Assembly (NCBI GenBank): GCA_015698045.1
Contig: BLAL01000057.1
Location: forward strand, 1 to 64,000
DNA length: 64,000 bases
Origin: Rhizophagus clarus
Lineage: Eukaryota; Glomeromycota; Glomeromycetes; Glomerales; Glomeraceae
Direction of reading: 5' to 3'
The notes under the pieces were generated by a model. It was not told the DNA's origin, did no database searches, and was given only the letters and a program-made list of their open reading frames with translations. Numbering within the stretch: the first letter of the stretch is position 1; each line of letters starts with the position of its first letter. Positions 62,289 to 64,000 of the stretch are shown in pieces. The translations under genes and the position numbers were made by a program.

Positions 62289-63697
62289 CTCATTAGAGTT
62301 CAATTAAAAAAAAAAAAATTAATATTCCATTATGGCCATTATGACCTGTCTTAAAAATGCAAGTTTTTGGAATATTAAAAAAAAATTATTTTTTTTTTTT
62401 TTTTTCGTTATATATTTTTTTTTTTTAAAGTTTTAATATACGTTACACCACGAAATTTTTTAAGGTCATACGATATTTTTAGGTTTATGCTCAGCGTAAG
62501 AAAAATCTATTTAGTGTAAAAAAGTGATGATGGTTTGTTATCATATTTACCCAATTATAATTTTCAACAAATGGGAACTTTAGCGCCTAAGAAGAAAAAA
62601 AAGATTTCATAGAAATAATGATCATAAAAAATCTTGTGTATTAATTTTTAATAAAGACGGAATTTTTTCTTGTTCAATATTTAAGAACTGAGTTAAAGAA
62701 GGACAATTGTTCACCTTCGATTGTATTTACGATTTTTGTGAACGTATAAACAGAAAAATCACATTCCTTTACCCCAAGAACAAGGGAAAGGAATAAAGTA
62801 CGGGATGTTAAAATAACATTCTATGATTCCAGGATTCTTATTGACCTCATTTGTACATCCAAATTTTAAGGGAAAAAAAAAAAAATTTTTTTTTTTTTAT
62901 TTTTTTATTTTTTATTCTTTATTTTTTATTTTTCTGGAGATTACAGAATTCCTTTCCGAAAGTTAATAACCTTCTGACCTTTGGGATTCGTCGTCATTGT
63001 ATGATCGTTCTCATTTGGAAATTCAGGAGTAAAAAAAGAAAGTGAAACATTTAATTGAGTTATTAGATCATAATAACTGGATCGTGATTGGGCATAGTGA
63101 TGTATAATGATAAAAGGATATGTGATGTGTTATTGTACAAACAAAATAGCGCGTGGTGTGGTTCTCGGCAATCTCCAATATATAATTTGCATGAATGAAT
63201 ATCAAATGTTTCCTTATCACATAGAACATTTAAGTAGATCATTTCTTGAATCACGTGGAAATCGGAATCCTGAATAAAATTTTTCCCGAATAACCACTTT
63301 TAGTCGAAAATAAAAGAATTCAAAAAAAAAAAATAAAATAAAATAAAATAAAATAAAATAAATATAAAGTAAAAAGATAAGATAAAATAAAAACAAAACA
63401 AAACAAAAAAAAAAAAATAAAATAAAATAAAAAAAAAAACAATAATAATAAAAACAAAAAATCTTGTAAATTTTGCAAAATTCCTAGTAAAAAAAACAAC
63501 CATAACAAAACCTAGTAAAAATTTAGTAAAACCTTAATGAATCCAATAAATGAATGATAAACGAATTTCCCCAAAATTTATTTGATGTGTAATAATAATG
63601 TAATAATAATGTAATAATTAATAATATTTCATTTGTATAAATAAGTAATCATTGATATTGTAAAAAATGTAAAAATGTGAAATGTCTCGCAACATCA

Positions 63698-63733
<36 letters not shown>

Positions 63734-64000
63734 GAGAAAAGACCTTACCTTAAAATGGGTATCTCAATATACCATATTTTTAATAAACTCCAAAATTTAT
63801 TTTATTCTAATAAACGGAATGAAAGACGCATGAACCATTCGATAACTCATTCGATGAAGGTAACAATCACAATAAGCAAGTGTCGTGGTTCTGCATCATT
63901 TGTGAAATTTCAATCTGGGTCCTAGGGAGTTTATGTTTTTATGTATATAATAATATGCGCAAATAAATGTGTGCATGCCTCATTTATGACATTGAGAATT
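59699..64000. other. AT-rich DNA downstream of the HMG gene, no gene seen
   Basis: Homopolymer-rich sequence including ttta/taaa and aaaat microsatellites (61041-61080, 61361-61382, 63330-63362). A Pumilio-like TGTACATA lies at 60203-60210, about 500 nt past the HMG stop, where it could be in that gene's 3' untranslated region; the match could be chance. Short lysine- or phenylalanine-rich frames are compositional. The segment 63740-64000 is more complex but shows no clear exon before the window ends. Confidence 0.45.

Noticed and set aside
1..64000. tRNA or rRNA genes
   Set aside because: No cloverleaf with a GGTTCGAATCC-like T arm or any rRNA-like conserved block was recognised by eye; a covariance-model scan would be needed to exclude them.

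Overview
The window looks like nuclear DNA of a very AT-rich fungus, most probably an arbuscular mycorrhizal fungus close to Rhizophagus. Genes have many short introns (about 55-110 nt) with GT..AG ends. A fungal-type Sla2/End4 protein and a MATA-type HMG-box protein are present. Noncoding DNA is packed with homopolymers and nested non-autonomous DNA transposons. The species is an inference; the gene structures were read directly from the sequence.

Layout. 0-3.9 kb: degenerate repeats, including a tandem duplication of about 0.68 kb. 3.9-7.6 kb: two plus-strand genes of unknown function, each opening with a tiny first exon (13 and 16 nt); the first is apparently broken by a 45-bp minisatellite. 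7.7-40 kb: a transposon graveyard. It holds at least nine elements with terminal inverted repeats, six of them with exact or near-exact 8-bp target-site duplications and TA-starting ends like hAT elements. They sit inside one another and inside decayed transposase genes, including a pogo/Tigger-like DDE remnant. 41.0-47.6 kb: a divergent pair of conserved genes, RNPC3 (U11/U12-65K, minor spliceosome; minus strand, 8 exons) and SLA2/END4 (endocytic clathrin-actin adaptor; plus strand, 13 exons), sharing a 289-bp promoter. 47.6-58.4 kb: a gene-free, mostly single-copy AT-rich gap. 58.4-59.7 kb: an intronless HMG-box gene. The remainder is noncoding.

The most unusual feature is the design of the elements in 7.7-40 kb. 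Each has short TIRs, then 100-250 bp of one short word repeated in both orientations (a different word in each element), then a core of one or two tandem arrays. One array type is a hairpin repeat (aaaaacgttgcgaaacgttttt-like). The other is a chain of 20-60 nt segments, each preceded by a branch-like TTAAC, a polypyrimidine tract and AG, and followed by GTAAG: that is, a tandem array of splice-site-bounded micro-exons with intron-sized spacers. Homologous micro-exon arrays occur in elements with unrelated ends, so they behave like exchangeable modules. I know of no described element class of this form; splicing of the units is an inference that RNA data would settle.

The conserved genes act in unrelated processes (U12-type splicing, endocytosis, transcription). 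Only the RNPC3-SLA2 pair shows a shared regulatory region.
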